Assembly (NCBI GenBank): GCA_934561115.1
Contig: CAKTFS010000025.1
Location: forward strand, 1 to 23,454
DNA: 23,454 nt
Source: an uncultured Faecalibacterium sp.
Lineage (GTDB): Bacteria; Bacillota; Clostridia; Oscillospirales; Ruminococcaceae
Reading direction: 5' to 3'
In this document: positions 14,835-21,781 of the stretch, piece after piece
Layout: each line of letters opens with the position of its first letter
How positions within the stretch are numbered: the stretch's first letter is position 1
The notes under the pieces: model-generated
What the model saw: the letters and a program-made list of their open reading frames with translations, nothing else
Database searches by the model: none
What the model was told of the DNA's origin: nothing
Translations under genes and position numbers: made by a program

Positions 14835-15749
14835 TCAGTGCAGACCCTTGGCCTCGTTCTCGGCCAGAACCTTCTTGATGGCCTCCATGCCCTCTTCCGG
14901 CACATAGTTGAAGGGTGCGCGGCACTTGCCCACGGGGTGACCCTGCAGGGCAACGGCGGTCTTGATGATGGTGTTGGGGTTGCCGTACTTGAAGGTCTGC
15001 TGCAGGATGGCAATGGCGTCCTGTGCAGCCTGTGCGCCCTCCAGATCCCCGGCCTTGAAGCAATCGTAGATCTTGGCAACGGTCTCCGGCCAGATGTTGG
15101 CGCGGCCAGCAATGCCGCCTGCACCGCCCTCTTTCAGGCAGGTCAGGATAGCGCCGTCGTTGCCGGCCAGAATGGCAACTTCCTTGTCCAGCTCGCGGGT
15201 CAGGCGGATGTAGGCCTTCAGGTTCTCGATATCACCGCTGGAATCCTTTGCGCCCACGATGTTCTCCACGTCGCGGCACAGCGCCTGCACGGTCTCGGGC
15301 AGCAGCTTGTTGCCGGTGCGGGCGGGGATGTTGTACAGGATGATGGGCAGGTTGACGGCCTTTGCCACAGCGGTGTAGTGGTCGTACAGCTCCTTCTGGG
15401 AGGCCAGTGCAAAGCTGGGGGTGATGATGGACAGTGCATCTGCGCCCAGCTCCTCGGCACGCTTGCTCAGACGGATGGTCTCGGCGGTGGTGATGCAGCC
15501 GGTGCCTGCGTAGACCGGTACGCGGCCCTTTACCTGATCGATGACAGTGGCAAGGATCTCTTCCTTCTCCTGGAAGGACAGGGCGTAGGCTTCGCCGTTG
15601 GTGCCCATGGGGAAGATGCCGTGCACGCCGCCTGCCAGCAGGCGCTCCACCTGCTCGCGCAGAGCCTGATGGTTGACCGTCTGCTCGGGGTCATTGTTCA
15701 TGGGGGTGATTACGGGAGGGATGATGCCCTTGATATCGCTGGTCTTCAT
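14835..15749 (-). CDS. DapA/N-acetylneuraminate lyase family aldolase, probable sugar-acid aldolase
   Basis: This 304-residue TIM-barrel protein forms a Schiff base with pyruvate: Lys168 in VGAKDSSGD, Tyr139 in ILYNIPARTG and the pyruvate-carboxylate loop GTNGE (49-53). Biosynthetic DapA usually has two Thr in that loop (GTTGE); here the second is Asn. The KDSSGD context is more like catabolic members, yet Arg144 in the YNIPARTG motif is DapA-like. With acid-sugar genes on both sides, cleavage or condensation of a 2-keto-3-deoxy sugar acid is more likely than lysine synthesis. The ATG has a moderate GGAG site, 20 bases after the ADH gene. Confidence 0.87.
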   Translation of the reverse strand: MKTSDIKGIIPPVITPMNNDPEQTVNHQALREQVERLLAGGVHGIFPMGTNGEAYALSFQEKEEILATVIDQVKGRVPVYAGTGCITTAETIRLSKRAEELGADALSIITPSFALASQKELYDHYTAVAKAVNLPIILYNIPARTGNKLLPETVQALCRDVENIVGAKDSSGDIENLKAYIRLTRELDKEVAILAGNDGAILTCLKEGGAGGIAGRANIWPETVAKIYDCFKAGDLEGAQAAQDAIAILQQTFKYGNPNTIIKTAVALQGHPVGKCRAPFNYVPEEGMEAIKKVLAENEAKGLH

Positions 15750-15769
15750 AAGTCTTTACTCCTTTTCTG

Positions 15770-16936
15770 TTACATGATCTCCTGATACAGCTTGCGTGCG
15801 TCGTCGGCGGTAACGGGGCGCATATTGTTCACCAGCAGGCGCTGCACCTGCATACCGGCGTTGACCAGACCTTCCAGATCCTCGGCAGGCACGCCGAACT
15901 CCTTGAGGCTGGTGGGGATATCCAGATGCTTGACGATGTGCTCCAGACGGGCGATCATCCATGCAGTCTTTTCCTCCACGGTGGTGCAGGTCTTTTCCTC
16001 GTGGCAGCAGCGGTCATAGGCGGCAGCCAGACGCTCGCGCACAGCGGGGTGTTCGCTGTTGAAGCGCATGACCGGCGCCAGCAGGATGGCGTTGGATACG
16101 CCGTGTGCGATGTGGTACTTGCCGCCCAGCGGGTAGCTCAGTGCGTGCACAGCGGTGGTGCCGGAAGCGGTGATGGCCAGACCGCCGTAGTAGGCTGCGA
16201 TCTGCATCCGGTTCTTCTCGGCCATGGCCTCGGGGTCATCGCAGGCCTTTTCGATGTTGTTCAGGATCAGGTCCAGGCCTTCCAGTGCGTACAGGTCGCT
16301 GAAGGGGTTGGCCTTGTTGCTGGTAAAGCACTCGATGCAGTGTGCCAGCGCATCCACGCCGGTAGCGGCTGCGATCTTGCGGGGCAGGTTCTTGATCATG
16401 CGGGCGTCCAGAATGACGTAGTCCGCGATCATGTTCTCGTTGACGATGCCCACCTTCAGTTCCTTTTCGGGCACAGCCACGATGGCGTTGGGGGTGACCT
16501 CGGCGCCGGTACCGGCGGTGGTGGGGATCAGCACGATGGGCACGCACTTCTGTGCCATGCCGGGGTTATCCAGCAGCTCCTTCACGCCGTAGGCGTCGGT
16601 CACCAGCACGCTTGCCAGCTTGGCAGCGTCCATCACGGAGCCGCCGCCGCAGGCCACGATGAGGTCTGCACCGGAGACCTTGAACTCGTCCACCAGCTTC
16701 TGCACAGCCATGTAGCTGGGCTCCGGGGGCAGCTCGTCCAGCACATAATACTCTGCGCCGGAGGCCTTGACAGCCTCTTCGGGCAGGGCAAACAGGCCTG
16801 CGCCCTCAATGCCCTTATCGGTGAACATAGCTACCTTTTTTGCGCCGCGCGCCTTGATGATGGCGGTGATATTGTCCATGGCGTTCTCGCCGCCGTAAAC
16901 TGCGTGCGGCATTTTAAGATTGTACTGGGTCAGCAT
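15770..16936 (-). CDS. Iron-containing (group III) alcohol dehydrogenase
   Basis: The 388-residue enzyme has the NAD(P)-binding GGGSVMDAAK (about 97-106), the IPTTAGTGAEV loop, and metal ligands in VILDARM, GVDALAHCIE and HALSYPLGGKYHIAHG. It interconverts an aldehyde or ketone and an alcohol in the cytoplasm. The ATG at 16936 follows GGAGG by nine bases; a TTG nine bases upstream overlaps that spacing. In this operon it could reduce the aldehyde released by the DapA-family aldolase or oxidise a hydroxy acid; the direction and substrate are inference. Confidence 0.9.
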   Translation of the reverse strand: MLTQYNLKMPHAVYGGENAMDNITAIIKARGAKKVAMFTDKGIEGAGLFALPEEAVKASGAEYYVLDELPPEPSYMAVQKLVDEFKVSGADLIVACGGGSVMDAAKLASVLVTDAYGVKELLDNPGMAQKCVPIVLIPTTAGTGAEVTPNAIVAVPEKELKVGIVNENMIADYVILDARMIKNLPRKIAAATGVDALAHCIECFTSNKANPFSDLYALEGLDLILNNIEKACDDPEAMAEKNRMQIAAYYGGLAITASGTTAVHALSYPLGGKYHIAHGVSNAILLAPVMRFNSEHPAVRERLAAAYDRCCHEEKTCTTVEEKTAWMIARLEHIVKHLDIPTSLKEFGVPAEDLEGLVNAGMQVQRLLVNNMRPVTADDARKLYQEIM

Positions 16937-16999
16937 ACTGATCAACCTCCTGAATGATGTTCTGATCTATAAAAAGGATGAAAATTCCGAAAAGCTTTT

Positions 17000-18160
17000 T
17001 CAGCGGCTCTTGGCTGCGGTGGGGTTATACAGACCCACGGTCTCCCGCTTTGCGCCCAGCACGTCCTGCTCCGAGAAGCGGACGTACTTGATGCCCTGCC
17101 GGGTGCGGGCAGCGTAGGCCAGATGCAGCATGCCGTCCCGTCCCTGCATCAGGTAGGGGTACTCGTACTGCTTGTTGTTGGTCTTGTTCTCATCGCCCAT
17201 GTAGCCCTCGCCGCGCTCCATCCAGCGGATGATGGGGAAGGTCAGGCCGCCGTCCTCGGAGAGCGCCACCGCCACCGGGCAGCGCAGACCGGGCCATGCA
17301 GCCTTGCCGGGCACGGGGTTGGGGGTGCAGGTGGGGTTGTAGGCAATGGCGATGCGGCCGCTCTGCAGCTTGACCGCGCTGATGCTGGAGTTGTTGTTGG
17401 GCAGCGGGGTGGGTGCGGGCACGCTCCACGTTTCGCCCCAGTCAAAGGACTCGCTGCGGTGGATGCGGTAGGCTTCGCGATTGCGCATGAACGCCACCAG
17501 ATGCCCCGGCTCCAGCTCGATGACATTGGCGTGGACGTGGCCGTTGCTGCCGGGCATCATGACCATGCGCCAGGTCTTGCCCTCGTCGTCCGAGATACGG
17601 AAGGCGGTGGGGTCGCCGGAAAGGCCCTCGGCAGAGTCGGTACACAGCCAGTTGGCAAAGATCCAGCGGCCATTGGACAGCACCTGAATGGGCTGACGGC
17701 AGAAGGTGCCTTCCTCCGGGAACACGGTGGTGTAATCGCCCCATGTTCTGCCGCCGTCGGTGCTCTTCTGGCAGCGCACCACAGCGGTGAACTGCATATT
17801 GTCCTTACCCTCTACGCGGTCCAGCTGGGCGGTGTACATCGCCCACACGGCGTTGTCCGGGCCGTAGAACAGCGAGGGGTTCTGCTCGCTGCGGGTGGGG
17901 TCGCCGGAGATATCCACCGGCTCCAGCCACTTGGTGCCGTCATGCGGCAGCACCGAGCAGATGATGTGCACATCTGCGCTGCCCTCATAAGTACCGGCGA
18001 ACCAGCAGCAGAGCAGATCGCCGTTGGGCAGCTCCACCATGGCGGGTGCGTGGGCGGTGGGCCAGCCGCCGGTGGGCAGCAGGGCCTCCAGCGTGCCCAT
18101 CTCCTCGTTCTCGTACACAGTGCCGTCCCAGGTCAGGCCGGGCAGTTTTGCATAGGTCAT
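17000..18160 (-). CDS. Cytoplasmic BNR/Asp-box six-bladed propeller protein (sialidase-like family)
   Basis: This 386-residue protein has four Asp-boxes: STDGGRTW (133-140), SDDEGKTW (190-197), SFDWGETW (238-245) and SEDGGLTF (301-308). They mark the sialidase-like propeller of the BNR_2 group. It has no signal peptide or membrane anchor, so it should act inside the cell on an imported compound, unlike usual sialidases. Conserved stretches such as FAGTYEGSADVHI and NNNSSISAVKLQSGRIAIAY match this uncharacterised branch, from memory. No nan genes are nearby, so sialic acid is not supported; a glycosidic or other derivative of an acid sugar is a guess from context. AAGGAG precedes the ATG; the kinase gene ends 64 bases upstream. 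Confidence 0.85.
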   Translation of the reverse strand: MTYAKLPGLTWDGTVYENEEMGTLEALLPTGGWPTAHAPAMVELPNGDLLCCWFAGTYEGSADVHIICSVLPHDGTKWLEPVDISGDPTRSEQNPSLFYGPDNAVWAMYTAQLDRVEGKDNMQFTAVVRCQKSTDGGRTWGDYTTVFPEEGTFCRQPIQVLSNGRWIFANWLCTDSAEGLSGDPTAFRISDDEGKTWRMVMMPGSNGHVHANVIELEPGHLVAFMRNREAYRIHRSESFDWGETWSVPAPTPLPNNNSSISAVKLQSGRIAIAYNPTCTPNPVPGKAAWPGLRCPVAVALSEDGGLTFPIIRWMERGEGYMGDENKTNNKQYEYPYLMQGRDGMLHLAYAARTRQGIKYVRFSEQDVLGAKRETVGLYNPTAAKSR

Positions 18161-18224
18161 GGTCGTTCTCCTTCTGTTACATTTATCTTCCGTTCCAGCC
18201 GCAAAGGGCTGTCTGCTTCCATTC

Positions 18225-19466
18225 TCAATGCTTTGCAATGCGGTCTGCCAGCTCCACCAGCAGATCCTCCTGCCCAAAGCCGCCGGACTTGGTGATCACA
18301 TAGCGGGTGCGCCCCTGATAGGTGAACCGCGCCAGCACGATGCCGCTTTCCAGCTCGCACACCGGTTCCAGCTCCCGTGCGCCCACACTGTTCATGCATT
18401 GCAGCAGGGTGTCGCCGCCGGTGAGCAGCAAAGTGCCCAGATGCTCGCTGCTGAACAGTGCCCCGAACATCTGCCCGACGCTGCCGGAAATGCCCACTCG
18501 CAGGCCGTCCAGATCAATGCCGCGGGCGGCGGCGTAGTCGGCGGTAAGCTGGTTGCCCCCAGCGTCGTTGGTCTCGATGATGCAGCGGGGGTTTGCTGCC
18601 AGCATGGCTTCAATTTCTGCCAGCGCAGCCTTGCCGTCGGCGCTTGCCCAGTAACCGGGCTCCAGCTTCTGCCGGGGGGTCAGCCGCAGGCGGGTGAAAC
18701 CTGCCTTTTCGGCGGTGTCCATCTGCCGCAGCGTGATGGGGTTCACGCTGCCGCAGAGCACCAGCAGCCGGGGGTCCAGCTGCGGGGTCTCGACCACGCT
18801 GCCGTCCGAAAGCCCCAGCAGCTCCGGCAGAAAGGCAGCAAAGCCTGCGCAGCCTGCCAGCACCGGGGGCGTTCCATTCTGGAACAGCTGCCGTCCGGTA
18901 GTTTCCAGATCTGCGGCGGTTGCAGCGTCATACACCAGAATGCCGGTCTTGTCCGCTGCCACCTCGCCGGGGCGCAGGCTCTGTGTGGGGACATCGGTCT
19001 GCAAATGGATCAGCTTTGTCACCTCGGCGCAACGCACCGGCTCGAAGGGGTCGATGCCGAAGGGGCTTTCGTTCACCGGCACGCCGTTGATGTAATGGAC
19101 GCCCTTTTCGGTGGTGCGTCCGATCTGCGGGAAGGCCGGCAGAAAGGGCAAATTGCGCGCGCCGCTTGCCTTGAGCAGGGCGGCAAGCTCTGCGCCGATG
19201 TTGCCGCGCAGGGCAGAATCCGTCTTTTTATAGATGCAGCCCACGCCGTTTTCCACCGCGCTGCGGGTCAGCTCTTCAACAGCCTTGGCAGCCTTTGCGG
19301 CGGGCAGATGCCGCGTTTCGGTATCCACCACCAGCACGGTGCTTTTGCACGCGGAAAGGTCTGCCTGCCCCACCACGACCTGCGTGGGGATGCCGTGTGC
19401 CGCAAGCTGTACGCCGGTATCCAGCGCACCAGTAAAATCATCTGCAATCATCAGCAGGCGAAGCAT
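18225..19466 (-). CDS. DUF1537-family four-carbon acid sugar kinase
   Basis: The 413-residue product belongs to the family shown to phosphorylate acid sugars such as D-threonate, L-threonate and D-erythronate with ATP. The N-terminal sugar-binding domain opens with IADDFTGALDTG (7-18) and has KKTDSALRGN (80-89). The C-terminal domain has LLTGGDT and the family ending KSGGFGQEDLL. The ATG at 19466 sits after a GAGGGGG site; the frame extends further upstream but without a better start. It is the first gene of the operon and pairs functionally with the PdxA-like dehydrogenase at the other end. Which acid it uses cannot be told from sequence. Confidence 0.9.
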   Translation of the reverse strand: MLRLLMIADDFTGALDTGVQLAAHGIPTQVVVGQADLSACKSTVLVVDTETRHLPAAKAAKAVEELTRSAVENGVGCIYKKTDSALRGNIGAELAALLKASGARNLPFLPAFPQIGRTTEKGVHYINGVPVNESPFGIDPFEPVRCAEVTKLIHLQTDVPTQSLRPGEVAADKTGILVYDAATAADLETTGRQLFQNGTPPVLAGCAGFAAFLPELLGLSDGSVVETPQLDPRLLVLCGSVNPITLRQMDTAEKAGFTRLRLTPRQKLEPGYWASADGKAALAEIEAMLAANPRCIIETNDAGGNQLTADYAAARGIDLDGLRVGISGSVGQMFGALFSSEHLGTLLLTGGDTLLQCMNSVGARELEPVCELESGIVLARFTYQGRTRYVITKSGGFGQEDLLVELADRIAKH

Positions 19467-19499
19467 TGTTCGTGCCCCCTCACTTGTTTTTGTGCTTTC

Positions 19500-19550
19500 A
19501 TTATGCCGTATCCGGCAGGGGATTGCACCCCGCGCAAGGGGCAAAAGCGT
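19500..19550 (-). promoter_or_regulatory. Structured leader before the acid-sugar operon
   Basis: In transcript order, CCCC/GGGG, then GGGG/CCCC, then TGCCG-GATA-CGGCA can form. The first two share the same GGGG and so exclude each other. The region lies between the predicted promoter and the kinase gene. No T-run follows, so attenuation by termination is not supported. Confidence 0.25.
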
Positions 19551-19553
19551 TTC

Positions 19554-19582
19554 ATTTTAGCACGTTTTCAATTTTCTTTCCA
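19554..19582 (-). promoter_or_regulatory. Probable promoter of the acid-sugar operon
   Basis: On the minus strand TGGAAA (19577-19582), 17 bases, TAAAAT (19554-19559). Both boxes are imperfect, consistent with an activated promoter. Confidence 0.4.
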
Positions 19583-19604
19583 TTTTAAGGGCGAAAGTGT
19601 TCTA

Positions 19605-19619
19605 TTTTGAAACCGCATT
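19605..19619 (+). promoter_or_regulatory. TTGAAAC motif between the divergent operon and regulator
   Basis: TTTTGAAACCGCATT resembles the two sites upstream of the SLC13 permease. Further related words occur here: TTTTTGAACCATA near 19628 and, on the minus strand, CTTTGAAACTATTA near 19648-19661. Confidence 0.35.
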
Positions 19620-19645
19620 CTGTTTTCTTTTTGAACCATACCGAT

Positions 19646-19651
19646 TATAAT
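19646..19651 (+). promoter_or_regulatory. -10 element of the PrpR_N-family regulator
   Basis: A consensus TATAAT lies about 30 bases ahead of the regulator's ATG. The matching -35 position reads TTTTCT and is weak. The sequence is sigma-A like; no sigma-54 GG...GC element was seen here or at the kinase promoter. Confidence 0.5.
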
Positions 19652-19682
19652 AGTTTCAAAGAGAAACATGGAGGGACGTTTT

Positions 19683-21497
19683 ATGGTCGAAACTCACACC
19701 CGCATTCTGGGCATTGCCCCCTACGACGGAATGCGCACCGCCATGGAGCAGGCGGCGCAGGCCTACCCCAACGTTGAGCTGGAAGTGTACACCGGCGATC
19801 TGGAAGAGGGACAGGCCATCGTGCAGAGCATAGCACCCAACAGCTACGACTGCATCATCTCCCGCGGCGGCACCGCCACCCTGATCCGGCAGGTGACCGA
19901 CCTGCCGGTGGTGGATATCCATATCTCGGTGTACGACGTGCTGCGCACCATGAAGCTGGCGGAGAACTACACCAGTCTGTACGCCATCGTGGGCTTTCCC
20001 AGCATCACCGAGCCCGCCCACACCCTTTGCAGCCTGCTGAACTTTGATCTGGACATCCTTACCGTCCGCAGCGCCGAGGAGGTGCGCCACACCTTGGAGC
20101 GGCTCAAGCAGGGCGGCTACCGGATGGTGGTCTGCGACATGGTCACCCACACCATTGCCCGGGAGATGGGCTTTGACGCCTTTCTCATCACCTCCGGCAT
20201 CGAAAGCCTGCACAGCGCCATCGATCAGGCGGTGAACATCAGCACATGGTTCGGCCAGCTGCGGCAGGAGAACCTGTTTTTGCGCAGCATCACGCAGGAG
20301 CAGGGCGGCCGGGTCGTTGTGATGGAACCGGACGGCAGCCTGTACTATAATAATATGAAGGACATCTCCCCGGAGCTGCACCGCTGTTTGCAGTCCCATC
20401 TGCGGGAGATCCCCGCCACGGGCAGTTTAAAGTTCTACTACACCGAGCGCAGCCAGCTGTACAGCATCACGGCACAGGTGCTGCTGATGAACAATGTGCA
20501 GCGGTACCTGTTCTACTGCGTGCCCTCCCGCATCCCGCTGCATTCCAGCCGCCCGGGGCTGCGGTCGCTGAATCAGGGCGAGTGCGAATATCTTTTCTCC
20601 AACAGCTTTTACAGCCTGAGCGGCGCCATGGGCACGCAGGATGCCGAGATCAACGCCCTTGCCGCCGTGCGTCAGCCCCTGTTCATCTGCGGCGAGCCGG
20701 GCACCGGCAAGGAACAGATCGCCCGGTATCTCTATCTGCACAGCGCACTGGTAAACCGCCCCCTCGTGGTGGCAAACTGTGCTTTGATGAACGATAAATC
20801 CTGGGATTTTCTGCTCAACCACTATAACTCGCCCCTGAACGCCAACGGCAACACGGTCTACTTCCAGAACTTTGAGGCCATCCCGGAGCAGTGGAGCACC
20901 GAGCTGCTGGCCGCCATTGAGGAGACCGGCCTTGCCCGCCGGGTGCGGCTGCTGTTCTCCCGCTCGGTGCGCCCGGAGGAGCCGGTCTCGCCGGTCACCC
21001 GCCGGTTCATCGAGCGGCTGGGCGCGCTGACGCTGGAGTTGCCCCCGCTGCGCAGCCGGTCGGACGAGATCCCGTCCCTTTCCAGTCTGTACCTGAACAG
21101 CCTGAATCTGGAGCTGGGCAAGCAGATCTCCGGCTTTGAGCCCCGCGCCATCGAGATGCTGCGGCAGTACCCGTGGCCGAACAACTACACCCAGTTCAAA
21201 AACCTGCTGCGCTCCCTTGCCACCCTGACGAACGGCCCCTACATCCGCAGCAGCAGCGTGGCCGACCTGCTTTCCAAGGAGCGCAGCCTGCGCAGCGCCC
21301 CGGCAGCCCACCCGGCGGCGGTGGTCAGCACCGACACCTCCCGCACGCTGGAAAGCATCATCGGCGAGGTGGTGCAGCAGACGGTCGCCGCCCATGGCGG
21401 CAACCGCGCCGCTGCCGCCCGGCAGCTGGGCATCAGCCGCACCACCCTGTGGCGGTATCTGGGCAAGCTGGAAAACGGCGAGAACCCTGAAGCATAA
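19683..21497 (+). CDS. PrpR_N-AAA-Fis regulator with a degenerate sigma-54 activation domain
   Basis: In the 604-residue product, a PrpR_N sensor domain (about 1-190), a PAS-like region (about 205-285), a AAA domain (about 320-470) and a Fis-type helix-turn-helix (about 560-596, with AARQLGISRTTLWRYLGKL) occur in order. Walker A is intact (GEPGTGKE, 337-344). The GAFTGA loop that contacts sigma-54 is absent, and Walker B reads VYFQNFE (392-398) instead of a hydrophobic run ending in DE. It therefore probably regulates ordinary sigma-A promoters. The ATG at 19683 follows GGAGG by eight bases; an ATG 15 bases earlier overlaps that site. It is divergent from the acid-sugar operon and is its likely regulator. 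Confidence 0.88.
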   Translation: MVETHTRILGIAPYDGMRTAMEQAAQAYPNVELEVYTGDLEEGQAIVQSIAPNSYDCIISRGGTATLIRQVTDLPVVDIHISVYDVLRTMKLAENYTSLYAIVGFPSITEPAHTLCSLLNFDLDILTVRSAEEVRHTLERLKQGGYRMVVCDMVTHTIAREMGFDAFLITSGIESLHSAIDQAVNISTWFGQLRQENLFLRSITQEQGGRVVVMEPDGSLYYNNMKDISPELHRCLQSHLREIPATGSLKFYYTERSQLYSITAQVLLMNNVQRYLFYCVPSRIPLHSSRPGLRSLNQGECEYLFSNSFYSLSGAMGTQDAEINALAAVRQPLFICGEPGTGKEQIARYLYLHSALVNRPLVVANCALMNDKSWDFLLNHYNSPLNANGNTVYFQNFEAIPEQWSTELLAAIEETGLARRVRLLFSRSVRPEEPVSPVTRRFIERLGALTLELPPLRSRSDEIPSLSSLYLNSLNLELGKQISGFEPRAIEMLRQYPWPNNYTQFKNLLRSLATLTNGPYIRSSSVADLLSKERSLRSAPAAHPAAVVSTDTSRTLESIIGEVVQQTVAAHGGNRAAAARQLGISRTTLWRYLGKLENGENPEA

Positions 21498-21501
21498 AAA
21501 T

Positions 21502-21532
21502 ACACCCCGGAAGCTGTGCGTTTCCGGGGTGT
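21502..21532 (+). terminator. Strong hairpin after the regulator gene
   Basis: ACACCCCGGAA (21502-21512) pairs perfectly with TTCCGGGGTGT (21522-21532), beginning four bases after the regulator stop. The T-run is on the minus-strand side (TTTTTA); the plus side continues TGACTTCC. It probably ends the regulator transcript, but the missing T-run leaves some doubt. Confidence 0.6.
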
Positions 21533-21627
21533 TGACTTCCTCGTAGAAGGTGCGGCAGCTTTCTTTTTTGTGCGAGCACCCATCCTGAACTTTCCTACAA
21601 ACAAAATAGGAAAATATGAATTTTCTA

Positions 21628-21656
21628 TTGACAATCGCCCGGAAGGGGAGTATACT
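21628..21656 (+). promoter_or_regulatory. Consensus promoter of the symporter gene
   Basis: TTGACA (21628-21633), 17 bases, TATACT (21651-21656). A start near 21663 would give a leader of about 120 nt. Confidence 0.85.
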
Positions 21657-21659
21657 CCC
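21646..21659. promoter_or_regulatory. Palindrome covering the -10 box of the symporter promoter
   Basis: GGGAGTATACTCCC is a perfect 14-bp palindrome centred on the -10 element, extended by GAAG/CTTC if one base is skipped. Its position would let a dimeric repressor block RNA polymerase. A second inverted repeat, GAAAAT-ATGA-ATTTTC (21610-21625), lies just upstream of the -35 box. Confidence 0.5.
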
Positions 21660-21712
21660 TTCAAACAACAAAACATACATAACGTGTGGGTTTGTAGAGA
21701 TTGGAGAGAGCT

Positions 21713-21751
21713 ATGAACAGACGAATGTGTTGTCAGACGAAAACGAAGTGA
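21713..21751 (+). CDS. Candidate cysteine leader peptide, 12 codons
   Basis: The frame reads MNRRMCCQTKTK and stops 30 bases before the symporter ATG. GGAG lies six bases before its ATG, a better ribosome binding site than the one of the symporter itself (AAAGGG). Codons 6 and 7 are both TGT (Cys), rare residues in so short a peptide. It lies in the leader of a gene resembling a cystine transporter. Codons 10-11 (AAAACG) could pair with CGTTTT just before the symporter ATG, though that stem is weak. Translation is predicted, not shown. Confidence 0.45.
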   Translation: MNRRMCCQTKTK

Positions 21752-21781
21752 ACCAACAAACAAAAGAAAGGGTAACGTTTT

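Noticed and set aside
14835..15749. Lysine-biosynthesis dapA
   Set aside because: There are no lysine genes nearby and the pyruvate loop is GTNGE; catabolic context is stronger.
17000..18160. True sialidase of a nan locus
   Set aside because: No nanE, nanK or sialic acid transporter is nearby, the protein has no export signal, and the aldolase's neighbours point to acid sugars instead.
21661..21781. T-box or S-box riboswitch in the symporter leader
   Set aside because: The leader is too short, with no T-box bulge sequence, no terminator hairpin and no SAM-aptamer core.
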